64,000 nucleotides of DNA from Prostheceraeus crozeri (taxonomy: Eukaryota; Platyhelminthes; Polycladida; Euryleptidae). Position 1 is the first letter of the stretch. Each line of letters opens with the position of its first letter. Positions 21,095-30,057 of the stretch are shown one piece after another. The notes under the pieces were generated by a model that did not search any database, was not told the DNA's origin, and saw only the letters and a list, made by a program, of their open reading frames with translations. The translations under genes and the position numbers were made by a program. Where the stretch lies: positions 62,001 through 126,000 of the forward strand of contig CAJQUW010008671.1 in assembly GCA_907163375.1 (NCBI GenBank), in the 5' to 3' direction.

Positions 21095-21237
21095 ACAAAT
21101 TTATCATAATCAAACCGAAGGTACTAGGGCTTCGCACGATTTTGCAGATATATTAGTATTTTTTTCTCTAAAAATTAAAACATAAATTTTTTTTCTCTAA
21201 AAAATTAAAACAAAAATTTTTCTTTAAAAAATAAAAA
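21095..21237 (+). promoter_or_regulatory. Leader with repeated TTTTTCTCTAAAAATTAAAACA before polB
   Basis: Two to three copies of the word TTTTCTCTAAAAA(A)TTAAAACA (about 21164-21211) lie directly before ATG 21238. They are likely to be part of the polB promoter or leader. Confidence 0.4.
21127..21136. repeat. GC-rich mini-element upstream of PolB
   Basis: GGGCTTCGCA embedded in CCGAAGGTACTAGGGCTTCGCACG; an imperfect member of the hairpin family in the ATPase-PolB gap. Confidence 0.45.
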
Positions 21238-24200
21238 ATGAAAACATTTTATTGCAACTTATGTAAAAAAAAGTTACAAACAAAAAGAAGTTATCAATCT
21301 CATCTACAAAGTAAAATGCATTTACAAAATGTAGAACGAGTTGATGAAGGAAATATATTAAAATTAAATAGTTATAAAAACTATATAGAAACATTGCCTA
21401 CTGATATAAAAGTTAAAAAAATATTTTATGATTATTCACATTCGGAATATAAAAAAGTTTTTAATAGTGAAGATGAAGCCGTAACAGATATAAAATATTT
21501 ATTTAGCGATACTGATGAATTTAACGAAATAGATGAATTTAACGAAATAGATGAATTTGATGAAGCTGAACGAACCGATGAAGCCTTAGCAAATATAAAA
21601 TATTTATTTAATCAGTCTTTTGAACATAATGAAACCGATAAAACTTTTTCTGATATTCTAACCAACTTTTCTAATATATTTAAGAAATCTTTCAAATGTT
21701 ATATGAATGTAGAAGTACTTTATACAAAAAATGGACCTGATGGAATTCCTGAAGAAATAATACAAGGACATTTTACAAAGTCACAAGAAATTCATAATGT
21801 AAATGATATACAACCCATATTTGAATCGATGATACTTAAATTAGAAAATTGTATAATTGAAGCCCAGTTACGTGAATCTGGTTGGAGATTTGTTAAAATA
21901 ATATCTAAGAAAATAGTAATTGATAAATATAAAAATAATACTGGTGGTAGTTATGTTCCTTTACCTTTCAGTTCACCTCAATTAATCAACATAAAAAATG
22001 AAGATGATTATTGTTTTCTGTGGAGTATTATAGCACATTTACATCCTGCAAAATATCATAAAGAAAGACTAAGTCATTACAATAAAGAAGAATACATAAG
22101 TGAATTTGATCTTTCTGATGGCTTAGATGAATTTCCATATGATTATAATAGGTTACTAAAGTTTCATAAAAAGAATAAAAATTTAATTGAAGTAAATGTT
22201 TTTGAATTAAATGTGAATTATGTTTCTATTGGTAAAATTACTCCACTTTACTCAGATTCAAAAAAATTTTATTTGAATAATAAAAATTTATGTCAATCAG
22301 AAATAGTATATAATGATAGAGGAAATTACATGCATCATAATATTTTTTACCAAGGAAATATAATATGTACTGAAAAATTTGAACTTGTTAAAACACTATC
22401 ACCAATAATGATTAATCATAATAATTATAAAGGACGTACTGATGATTATAATTACAAATATTCATCTTTATCTTCAGAATACCAACAAAAATTAGAAAAT
22501 TTAAATAAAAGTTTACAAAAATGTAAAATAGATTATCAACAACAAACAAAAATGTTACTACAAGAATATCACCATAAATATCAAAATAAGATAGAAACAA
22601 TTCAAAAATTAAATGAAGAAAATAATAAAGAATCGGCTAAAGCCAGAGGAGCTTCGCTCCGATTAAATAATGAAGAATTAAATAATGAAGAAAATGAAAC
22701 CAAACAAAAAATAAATGAATGTTTAAAAAAATGTCTACAACAATATAAAGAACAATATGATAAAGAATATAGTTATCAGTTACAAATATTAAATCAAAAT
22801 TATTATCAAAATACATTTAATCTTACAAAAGAAATTAATGAAACATATGAAATATATAAAGATGAATTTGAAAAACTAGAACAGTCAAAACAACCAGCAC
22901 AAGCGAATATATTATATTATCAGGGTCATTTTATATTGTGTAAAGATGTTTCTATATTTACAAAAACTTCAGATAATAAAAATTTTCCTTGTCTTCAATG
23001 TATGACAAGTTTTAGAACTTTAGAAGAAATGAATAGACATTTGGAGAATTGTCAACAAAACGAAGCAGTTCAAAATACTTTTCCTAAAGATGATTATTTA
23101 GAATATAATAAATGGTATTTTAAAAATAAAGTACCCTTTACTATTTATTGTGATTTTGAAGCATATAATGTTAATATGACACAAAATCAAACGGAAAGTT
23201 CCAGGGCTTCACCCGATTCTGAAAATTATAATTCTGAAAATTATAATTCTGAAAATTATAATTCTGAAAATTATAATTCTGAAAAAAGTGCGCCTGAAAA
23301 AAGTGCGCCTGAAAGAAGTGCACCTGGAAAAAGTTCAACTGAACAAAGTAAAGAAAAATATTTATTTGAACAAAAACCATTATGTTGGGGAATGTACATT
23401 CATTCAAATTATCCTGAATTATTTAAATCAGAATATTTACAATACTATGGTGAAGACAGTTCAGAAATGTTTACAAAGAAAGTAGAAGAATTACAAGGAC
23501 GTTTTTCACAATTGCTTGAAACAAATAAACCAATGATACCATTAACGGATGAAGAAAGAAAAGAATTTTATGATGAAATAAATTGTTATTACTGTGGAAA
23601 AGGTTTTACAAATAAATATAAAACTGGCAGAGGTAGATATATTGATAAAGTAAAAGATCATGATCATCTAAATGGATTATATAGAGGTGCAGCACATAAT
23701 TCTTGTAATCTTAATGCTAACAAATTTAAATATAACTTTGTTCCTTTATATTTCTACAATGGTTCTAAATATGATTTCCATCTAGTAATGAAAGATTTAT
23801 TTTCATCTGAAAAATTACAACAACAAAAAATAAATGTACTATGTAAACAAGAAGAAGAATATTTTTCAATGCAATTAGGTTGTATTAGAATTTTAGATGC
23901 ATTTAGATTTTTTACTCCTTATTCATTAGATGTTATGGGAAAAACTTTGAAATCTGAACAATGTAAAATATTAAATAAATATAATTTAAAACCTTTAAAA
24001 GGAATATTTCCGTATGAGTATATAGCCTGCGGCTCACAGTCGAAGACTGATTTTAATTCTGTGAATAAAATTATGGAAGAAGAACAACTTCCTCCAATAA
24101 ATAAATTTAAATCAACATTAAAACAATCACAATTATCTGACGAAGACTATGCAGAAGCTGAAAAGAATTGGAGAGAGTTAAATTGTAAAACAATGTATGA

Positions 24201-25890
24201 TTATACAATGAAATATCTACAGATAGATGTATTAATACTAGCTGATCTTTTTGAAAACTTTCGTGATATGTGTTTAGAATATTACGGAATAGATCCATGT
24301 TATTGTTATTCTACACCAGGTTTAACATGGTTAGCAGGATTAAAACATACAAATGTTCAAGCCGATGGCTCTAGGAGAAAGTCCGTTAAACTTAAACATT
24401 ATAAAGAAAATACATATGATAAATTATTATTTTTTGAATCTGGAATTAGAGGTGGAGTTTCATCAGTTTTAGGTAATAGATATGTTAAATGTTATAATAA
24501 GAAAGTAAATCCACAAGAATATGGAATAATAAAACCTTTATCTCCAGAAGAAAAAGAAAAAATATTAGAAATTTTTCGAACGAAACGAGAAGGAGTAGAA
24601 CGTGAAAAAGCAATTGATGAATTCATGAGAGAAAACTATTTATTATATTATGATTTTAATAGCTTATATTCTTCTTGCATGATACAAGAATTACCAACAG
24701 GTGAAATGACATGGTGTAATAATCTAGATTATCAAAGAACATATGATGGTGAAAATAATTTTGGTTATGTATATGAAGTTGATTTAGTATACCCTGATTA
24801 TATAAAAGAAGCAACAAAATATTATCCTTTCTGTCCAGAAAACAAAATTCCCAATATAGAAGATTTTTCAGATTATCAAAAATCTATAATTCCGAAAAAA
24901 TACAGACCAACAAAAAAACTTATGTTAACACAAAGCAATAAAGGAAAGTATGTTGTTGAAGGAAGAATGCTAGATTGGTATTTAGATCATGGTATGATTC
25001 TCACCAAAATACATCGAAAACTAGAGTATAGAAAATCTAAATGGTTAAAAAATTATATAGAGTTCAATATTGAAAAACGTAAAATAGCTAAAAGAAATAA
25101 AGATGATTTTGGAAACGTTTTCTTCAAATTAATGAATAATGCATTTTATGGTAAGACTTTAGAAAATGTGCGTAATAGACAAAATATTGAAATAGTTTTT
25201 GATAGAGATAGATTTCAAAATTTAACAAGGAAACCTACATATAAAAGAACTACTAGATTCAGTGATGAACTTTGTGCTGTTCATCTAAGAAGAAGCATTG
25301 TAAAACATGATAAGTTTAATTTCATTGGTTTCACTATATTAGAATTAGCTAAACTATTTATGTATAGTTTTATATATGATTATTTAGCACCTGCTTATGG
25401 CAAAAACTATAAATTACACTTTACAGATACCGATTCTATTTTCTTAGAATTAACAGTACCATATGGTTCTTCACTAGATAAAGAAATTAATAAAATAAAA
25501 GATATCATTCATCCTTCTGATTTATGTAAAGTAAAAGATGAATTAGAAGGAAATGAAGATTTCATAACAGAAGCTATATTTTTAAAATCTAAATGTTACT
25601 GTTATGATACAACTAATAATATTAGGACATCGGAGATGTCTTCCAGGGCTTCGCCCGTTAAAACACATAAAACATTGAAAGGAATTTCAAAGGCATCAGT
25701 GGCTAATCAAATAACATTTCAAGATTATAAAAATGCATTATTTAATAATGAAATAAAAACAGCATATAATTATAGACTTAATTCAAAAAAACATAAAATG
25801 TATTTAAAAGAAGAACATAAATTAGCATTAGATCCATTTGATGATAAAAGAAAAATTTTACCTGATGGAATAACTACTTTACCTTTTTAA
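21238..25890 (+). CDS. polB: Protein-primed DNA polymerase B
   Basis: 1550 residues with no break. A C2H2-like finger opens the protein (CNLCKKKLQTKRSYQSHLQ). A Polinton-typical middle domain (DDYCFLWSIIAHLHP, ~250-275) and a second finger (CLQC...HLENC) follow. The exonuclease motifs are YCDFEA (~637), NGSKYDFHL (~841) and YLQIDVLILADL (~995). An HNH-like Cys/His block (CYYCGKGF...DHDHLNG) precedes motif II. Polymerase motif A is YYDFNSLYSS (~1137), motif B NNAFYGKT (~1302) and motif C FTDTDSI (~1397). It replicates linear element DNA from a terminal protein. Hairpin mini-elements are embedded in frame at 22648, 23204 and 25646 along with a five-copy SENYN repeat, all placed in linker regions. 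Confidence 0.96.
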   Translation: MKTFYCNLCKKKLQTKRSYQSHLQSKMHLQNVERVDEGNILKLNSYKNYIETLPTDIKVKKIFYDYSHSEYKKVFNSEDEAVTDIKYLFSDTDEFNEIDEFNEIDEFDEAERTDEALANIKYLFNQSFEHNETDKTFSDILTNFSNIFKKSFKCYMNVEVLYTKNGPDGIPEEIIQGHFTKSQEIHNVNDIQPIFESMILKLENCIIEAQLRESGWRFVKIISKKIVIDKYKNNTGGSYVPLPFSSPQLINIKNEDDYCFLWSIIAHLHPAKYHKERLSHYNKEEYISEFDLSDGLDEFPYDYNRLLKFHKKNKNLIEVNVFELNVNYVSIGKITPLYSDSKKFYLNNKNLCQSEIVYNDRGNYMHHNIFYQGNIICTEKFELVKTLSPIMINHNNYKGRTDDYNYKYSSLSSEYQQKLENLNKSLQKCKIDYQQQTKMLLQEYHHKYQNKIETIQKLNEENNKESAKARGASLRLNNEELNNEENETKQKINECLKKCLQQYKEQYDKEYSYQLQILNQNYYQNTFNLTKEINETYEIYKDEFEKLEQSKQPAQANILYYQGHFILCKDVSIFTKTSDNKNFPCLQCMTSFRTLEEMNRHLENCQQNEAVQNTFPKDDYLEYNKWYFKNKVPFTIYCDFEAYNVNMTQNQTESSRASPDSENYNSENYNSENYNSENYNSEKSAPEKSAPERSAPGKSSTEQSKEKYLFEQKPLCWGMYIHSNYPELFKSEYLQYYGEDSSEMFTKKVEELQGRFSQLLETNKPMIPLTDEERKEFYDEINCYYCGKGFTNKYKTGRGRYIDKVKDHDHLNGLYRGAAHNSCNLNANKFKYNFVPLYFYNGSKYDFHLVMKDLFSSEKLQQQKINVLCKQEEEYFSMQLGCIRILDAFRFFTPYSLDVMGKTLKSEQCKILNKYNLKPLKGIFPYEYIACGSQSKTDFNSVNKIMEEEQLPPINKFKSTLKQSQLSDEDYAEAEKNWRELNCKTMYDYTMKYLQIDVLILADLFENFRDMCLEYYGIDPCYCYSTPGLTWLAGLKHTNVQADGSRRKSVKLKHYKENTYDKLLFFESGIRGGVSSVLGNRYVKCYNKKVNPQEYGIIKPLSPEEKEKILEIFRTKREGVEREKAIDEFMRENYLLYYDFNSLYSSCMIQELPTGEMTWCNNLDYQRTYDGENNFGYVYEVDLVYPDYIKEATKYYPFCPENKIPNIEDFSDYQKSIIPKKYRPTKKLMLTQSNKGKYVVEGRMLDWYLDHGMILTKIHRKLEYRKSKWLKNYIEFNIEKRKIAKRNKDDFGNVFFKLMNNAFYGKTLENVRNRQNIEIVFDRDRFQNLTRKPTYKRTTRFSDELCAVHLRRSIVKHDKFNFIGFTILELAKLFMYSFIYDYLAPAYGKNYKLHFTDTDSIFLELTVPYGSSLDKEINKIKDIIHPSDLCKVKDELEGNEDFITEAIFLKSKCYCYDTTNNIRTSEMSSRASPVKTHKTLKGISKASVANQITFQDYKNALFNNEIKTAYNYRLNSKKHKMYLKEEHKLALDPFDDKRKILPDGITTLPF
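22648..22660. repeat. GC hairpin mini-element in polB (linker)
   Basis: GGAGC-TTC-GCTCC, flanked by CGGCTAAAGCCAGA and CGATT. It encodes RGASLR within a low-complexity coiled region. Confidence 0.7.
23204..23214. repeat. GC hairpin mini-element in polB (after exonuclease motif I)
   Basis: GGGC-TTC-ACCC with one mismatch, encoding SSRASP. It is immediately followed by the tandem SENYN codons. Confidence 0.6.
25625..25656. repeat. Composite GC hairpin mini-element in polB (C-terminal part)
   Basis: Two adjacent hairpins, GGACATC-GGA-GATGTC and GGGC-TTC-GCCC, encode MSSRASP again. The same composite occurs in reverse orientation in the intergenic copy at 16823-16859. Confidence 0.7.
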
Positions 25891-25998
25891 TTTTCTAATT
25901 TCTATTTTCTAAATTTAACAATATAACAATATAACAATATAACAATATAAAATATTATAAAATAAAATAAAATAATAATATAAAATTATCATATAAAA
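25891..25998 (+). promoter_or_regulatory. AACAATAT repeat leader
   Basis: About four copies of the 8-mer AACAATAT (25917-25948) followed by A/T-only sequence up to ATG 25999. Confidence 0.35.
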
Positions 25999-26831
25999 AT
26001 GGATAAAGTTAGAGCTGATAATTTTAAAAGAATAAAACAATTAGACGAATTAATAAAACAAAGAAATATTATGAAAGAAAATCATCTTCAACATAGAATG
26101 ACAAAAGCTGGTATTCAATCTGATATGTTTGATAAATTAAAATTAACTGAAGAAGTAAAAACTGATTATGAAAAAACTGTCGAACCATTTAAAACTCTTG
26201 AAAAGGAACTTAATGAAAAACGTGTTGATATAGCGGATCCTGTACTTAAAACACTATTAGATGACTATGGTTTATTAGAGGCAAACATAGATAAAAAATT
26301 ACCAAAATCTATGTTATTCGAACATTCTACTTTCTTTTTAGATAAAAAATTATTTGCAAGATTTTATCTTGGTGGTAAAGAAATATTTCCACAACCTTTA
26401 CGAGGATTAATTTTTACTCCAGATAAAAAACCTATTAGTTTAGATAGAAATTTTGTTGATCTTTTAAGAGGAGCAGATTTAAAAAATTATGCTGTAGAAG
26501 ATCTCATAAAATATAAAACTATATTAGATAGAGTTGGCACAGTAAAAACTCTTAGACGTTATAAACAATTAGAAAATTTATTATCAACGGGAGTTAAAGT
26601 AGGGAAAGGTTTATCTGAAAAACAGAAAACAAAAAACAGAAAACTGAAACAACTGTATTTTTACCAGATGATCCACAAGAATTACTAAATAGATTAAATA
26701 TTTTAATATCGGCAATAAAAGAAGGACATAATTCTAGTTTCAATGAAATTCATGCTATATTGAAAAGACTGTTAGAAAAGAAGATTCTAAATGAAGAGGA
26801 TTATAAAAGTATAACGAACCGAGTGATCTAG
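25999..26831 (+). pseudogene. Conserved Polinton protein of unknown function, -1 shift near the C-terminus
   Basis: The ATG-started frame runs 229 codons to 26688. It has an N-terminal charged helix shared with the 57-aa ORF at 16884, a helical middle, and a compact segment GGKEIFPQPLRGLIFTP followed by DLLRGADLKNY and IKYKTILDRVG. This last part recalls a protein widely kept in Polintons and adintoviruses next to capsid genes, whose role is unknown. The -1 frame then carries a helical tail (PDDPQELLNRLNILI) to a stop near 26831. The transition is in A-rich sequence near 26640. The shift may be a consensus error or real truncation. Confidence 0.55.
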
Positions 26832-26924
26832 GACTTCGCCCGTAGCTGAAATATGTTGTTGTTTTTAATTTTTTATAAAAAAAATATTTCATAAAAAAAT
26901 ATTTATTTAATTTTTAGTTTAAAA

Positions 26925-27713
26925 ATGTGTTCAGCAGATTTAGACAAAATTAATAATCATTTAGAAAATTTGATAGAGATTTTGGGTTCATCAAAATTTA
27001 GTACGACGTTAAAAATTATAACAACTACTTCATCACACACTTGTAATTTAGAACCCATTCTACATTTAGAACAAAATAAAAATTATCAAATTGCATTGAC
27101 TAGTTTCTCCACATTTAACACTATTCAAAACGTTATCAAAGATGTGAATGATCAATTTAGATATTCTACTGATAAAGGTAAAACATGGAAAATACTAACT
27201 TTTCTTCCTGGTTCTTACGAAGTTGAATCAATATCAAATGAAATTAAGAGACATTTAGGTATACCATTTAAAGATAAGAAACAATTACATTTTGCAGTTG
27301 AACCGGCAGTTAATAAATTTTCTCTTACTTTAGACGAAAATCATCAAGTTGATTTTAATCATGATAGATCATTGTCAAAGCTACTAGGATTTAATAAACA
27401 AACCTATAGTCAAGGTTATCATTTAGGTGAGAAGATTCCAAAAATAACTGAAATAAATTCAATTGTTGTACATTGTGACATTATTGAAGGAGGTTATATA
27501 AATGGTAAATTATCAAATTTAATATTCAGTTTTCCAGCTTTTACTGTACCCATTGGTTATAGATTAAATGTAATTCCACAAACATTAATATATTTTCCTA
27601 TTACAAGAAAAACTATTAACAACATTGGCATTAGAATCACTGATGAAAAAGGACAAGAAATAAATTTTGGAGGTGAAGAGATTATGATAGATCTTTTGGT
27701 TCGGGAGGTATAA
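26925..27713 (+). CDS. mCP: Minor capsid (penton-like single jelly-roll) protein
   Basis: 262 residues. The signature matches the Polinton minor capsid protein. FLPGSYEVESISNEI (~92-106) is followed by a strand block, then LSKLLGFNKQTY (~150-161), NSIVVHCDIIEGGYING (~186-202) and a C-terminal ITDEKGQEINFGGEEIMIDLLVRE strand pair. It would form the pentameric vertices. It lies between the conserved unknown gene and the second ATPase. The same family signature (VYCNIVxxxxVGG plus a terminal DDGxxIPIxxGRSY) is seen in element 2 at 47154-48875. The stop is followed by two GGGAGGTATAAACTCCC-type hairpins. Confidence 0.8.
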   Translation: MCSADLDKINNHLENLIEILGSSKFSTTLKIITTTSSHTCNLEPILHLEQNKNYQIALTSFSTFNTIQNVIKDVNDQFRYSTDKGKTWKILTFLPGSYEVESISNEIKRHLGIPFKDKKQLHFAVEPAVNKFSLTLDENHQVDFNHDRSLSKLLGFNKQTYSQGYHLGEKIPKITEINSIVVHCDIIEGGYINGKLSNLIFSFPAFTVPIGYRLNVIPQTLIYFPITRKTINNIGIRITDEKGQEINFGGEEIMIDLLVREV

Positions 27714-27742
27714 ACTCCCGTTCGAGAGGTATAAACTCCCAC
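27698..27742. repeat. Twin GGGAGGTATAAACTCCC hairpins at the end of mCP
   Basis: CGGGAG-GTATAAA-CTCCCG and a second GAG-AGGTATAAA-CTCCC overlap the stop region of the mCP gene; they may act in 3' end formation or be insertions of the mini-element type. Confidence 0.5.
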
Positions 27743-27817
27743 GCGAAGCTAGAGAAGTTTAATTTTCTTCTTCTTTAAAAACAAAAATAAAATAAAAATA
27801 AATTTTTTTATTAAAAA

Positions 27818-28585
27818 ATGAGTGAAGTGCTACCATTTAATAAAAAAAAACTTAAATTTAGTCATCATCCAAATTTATCTAATAAAGTTTTGGCAGTTAT
27901 TTGCGGAAGATCAGGTTGTGGAAAAACATATCTATTATTTAAAATTTTAACGACTCCAAATTTTTTGGATTATAACAATCTTATAATTTATACAACAACA
28001 GCAGAACAACCCATCTATCAATTTTTAAAATATGGATTTGAAAATAATCTTAAAAAAACAGCAATTGCTTCCCTATTCGAAGAATACGAAAAATCTGAAT
28101 ATGAAGAAGAAATAAGTTCATGGTGTGAGGAAGCAGTAGAAAATAGTCAGTTAGTCGAAACCAATAAAAATAACCATATAAAAATACAATTAATAGATGA
28201 TAGTGGTAATATGCAAGATCCTAGTAAACTAGATAAAACAATGAAACATTGTGTAATTTTTGATGATTGTGTTAATGATAGAAATCAGTCAGTTCAGAGA
28301 AATTATTTTACAAGAGGTAGACATAATAACTGTAGTGTATTTTATTTAACACAAAGTATGTATTCATTAGACGGAAGTGTTATTAGAAAGAATGCAAATA
28401 TATTTATACTATTTGAAATAAATGCAAGAAACTTAAGTGATTTGCTAAGAGATTTATGTATAAGAGATAAAGATGAATTTAAACAATCGTGTAATAATGC
28501 TTGGGCAAAAGATTATGGATTCATTACAATTAATATTGATAAAAAAATTCATGATAGAGTTATCGAACAATTGTTCTCTGACTAG
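27818..28585 (+). CDS. A32/FtsK-type genome-packaging ATPase, second copy
   Basis: 255 residues. Walker A is GRSGCGKTY (30-38) and Walker B CVIFDDC (145-151). TRGRHNN (166-171) and FYLTQSMYSLDGSVIRKNANI (175-194) are the signature of Polinton and NCLDV packaging ATPases. It is compact, without the C-terminal extension of the copy at 20144, and sits next to the minor capsid gene, the usual place. This is the better candidate for the packaging motor. Confidence 0.9.
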   Translation: MSEVLPFNKKKLKFSHHPNLSNKVLAVICGRSGCGKTYLLFKILTTPNFLDYNNLIIYTTTAEQPIYQFLKYGFENNLKKTAIASLFEEYEKSEYEEEISSWCEEAVENSQLVETNKNNHIKIQLIDDSGNMQDPSKLDKTMKHCVIFDDCVNDRNQSVQRNYFTRGRHNNCSVFYLTQSMYSLDGSVIRKNANIFILFEINARNLSDLLRDLCIRDKDEFKQSCNNAWAKDYGFITINIDKKIHDRVIEQLFSD

Positions 28586-28610
28586 GCTTCGCCTCGAGGG
28601 GCTTCGCCCC
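28584..28610. repeat. Twin GC hairpins after the packaging ATPase
   Basis: AGGC-TTC-GCCT (28584-28594) and GGGGC-TTC-GCCCC (28598-28610) stand back to back directly around the ATPase stop codon. The stems differ by paired changes, so pairing is preserved. Confidence 0.7.
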
Positions 28611-28861
28611 GACTGAAAGTCGATCGAAGATTTGTTTACTGAGTAATAAAAAATATACAACATAGTGGTATAATATTTTTTTGTTATTATCAGCTTTAAT
28701 TTTATCTATTTTTTAAAATATAATATTTGAATTTTGTGGTAACATTGGAATACAGCAAAAACATTTTACTGAACAAATTATTTTTTTATTGCTTTGTTGT
28801 TTGCAATCTTTTCGTTTAAAGTTTTCTCGTTTAAAGTTTTCTCGTTTAAAGTTTTCTCGTA

Positions 28862-29542
28862 TTAAGTTTTGTTTAATAAAGTTTTGTCTAATAAAGTTTT
28901 TAGCTCTTCTAAAAAAATTTTATCATCACTAAAAGTTTTACCATCACTAGAAATTTTACCATCCTTTTTATTTTTATCATTAACTTTTTCTGTCTGTGAT
29001 TGAAATGATATTTGATTTACTTCATTAGCTATTTGATCAAATTTTTCAATCTCATCTAACGTAATAACATTATCATCACATACTCTTTGAAAGTAGTAAT
29101 GTAGTTTATCATAGACTTCTTTAATATGTAAATGCTTAGTTTTTAATGATTTTCGTTTCTTAGTTATTAAAGATTTATCTAACATTGTAGCAAGTGAAGT
29201 TGCAAAAACACCCGTACCTGTTAAAGCTGTAGCAACTACTGGAATTACTAAAACACCTGAAGATATAACAATTGTTAAAGCACCTAAACTTATTGTTAAG
29301 AATATGCCAATTCCTTGTGTTACATTCTTAACTTTACTCCATCTCTTTCTTAATTTTTTATAATGCTCTAATCTTAATAATAATTGGGATTCCTTATCTT
29401 TCATATAACGTACTCTATCTTTGTGTTTTTCAATATTTAATTCACTTATTTTTAATTGAGATAACGAAGGATATATTCTTGAGGTTCCTTCCATTTTTGT
29501 TTCATTCATTTCTGAAGTTCCTTCCACTTTTGTTTCATCCAT
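28862..29542 (-). CDS. Membrane-associated protein starting inside the right TIR
   Basis: I take ATG 29542 (MDETKVEGTSEMNETKMEG...) as the start: the longer frame to 29764 runs through TIR repeats and shows no protein-like character. About 226 residues. A charged helical N-terminal part is followed by a long hydrophobic region (about residues 75-130: GIGIFLTISLGALTIVISSG, VLVIPVVATAL, then a polar stretch), giving two probable membrane helices, and a charged C-terminal tail with DGK(I/T)(S/F)SD repeats. Two-TM proteins of this kind occur in Polintons (PTM-like) without known function. The left TIR carries only its first ~31 codons. Confidence 0.5.
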   Translation of the reverse strand: MDETKVEGTSEMNETKMEGTSRIYPSLSQLKISELNIEKHKDRVRYMKDKESQLLLRLEHYKKLRKRWSKVKNVTQGIGIFLTISLGALTIVISSGVLVIPVVATALTGTGVFATSLATMLDKSLITKKRKSLKTKHLHIKEVYDKLHYYFQRVCDDNVITLDEIEKFDQIANEVNQISFQSQTEKVNDKNKKDGKISSDGKTFSDDKIFLEELKTLLDKTLLNKT

Positions 29543-30051
29543 TTTTAAAGAAATATTTTTAGTCACATGATATATTTTAAAAACCTGAAAAACGTCTAAA
29601 CTCATGAATTTGAAATTCTCAACTTTTATGATTTTCGGTGTCCTAGAACGGTCATGATTTTCAAGGTAAAAATTGTAATTCACAAATTTGAGATTCTTAA
29701 CTTTTCTGATTTTTCGGTGTCCTGGAACGGTCATGATTTTCAAGGTAAAAATTGTAATTCTCAAATTTGAGATTTTGAAAAATTTGAAAAACTGGGTATT
29801 TTTAAAAACGCTTAAATTTATGAATTTAGGTCTTCATAACCTGAAAAAGGGTTCAAATTCATGAATTTATGTTGTTTTTAAAAATACCATTTTTTGAAAA
29901 ATGGTACTTTTTGAATGGACTAAATTCATGAATTCAGGTCTTAAAAACCTGAAAAAGGGACTAAATTCATGAATTTATGTCGTTTTTAAGGATACCAATT
30001 TTTTTTATTTTTATGGGTGTCCTGTCCTGGAACTGTCTTTTGACCATTACT
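29451..30051 (-). repeat. Right TIR of Polinton 1
   Basis: Reverse complement of 10705-11305. The homology stops exactly at TTTAATTGAG (29451-29460). It contains the start codon (29542) of the adjacent minus-strand gene. Confidence 0.95.
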
Positions 30052-30057
30052 TTCGCA
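30052..30057. repeat. Target-site duplication of Polinton 1, right copy
   Basis: TTCGCA, matching 10699-10704 exactly. Confidence 0.95.

Larger units (their letters stand above)
10705..30051. mobile_element. Polinton/Maverick element 1 (AT-rich, 19.3 kb)
   Basis: Boundaries are exact: the element begins AGTAATGG and ends CCATTACT. It has 601-bp terminal inverted repeats (10705-11305 and 29451-30051) and is flanked by TTCGCA at 10699-10704 and 30052-30057. A 6-bp target-site duplication and AG...CT ends are Polinton hallmarks. It encodes the diagnostic set: protein-primed PolB, integrase, adenain-like protease, A32-type ATPase, major and minor capsid proteins. Composition is strikingly AT-rich compared with the flanks and with element 2. 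The near-identity of the TIRs indicates young insertion or recent gene conversion. Most core genes are open but several carry single-base shifts. Confidence 0.96.

Noticed and set aside
29543-29764. N-terminal extension of the right terminal membrane protein
   Set aside because: Consists of translated TIR repeats; ATG 29542 gives a normal protein start.
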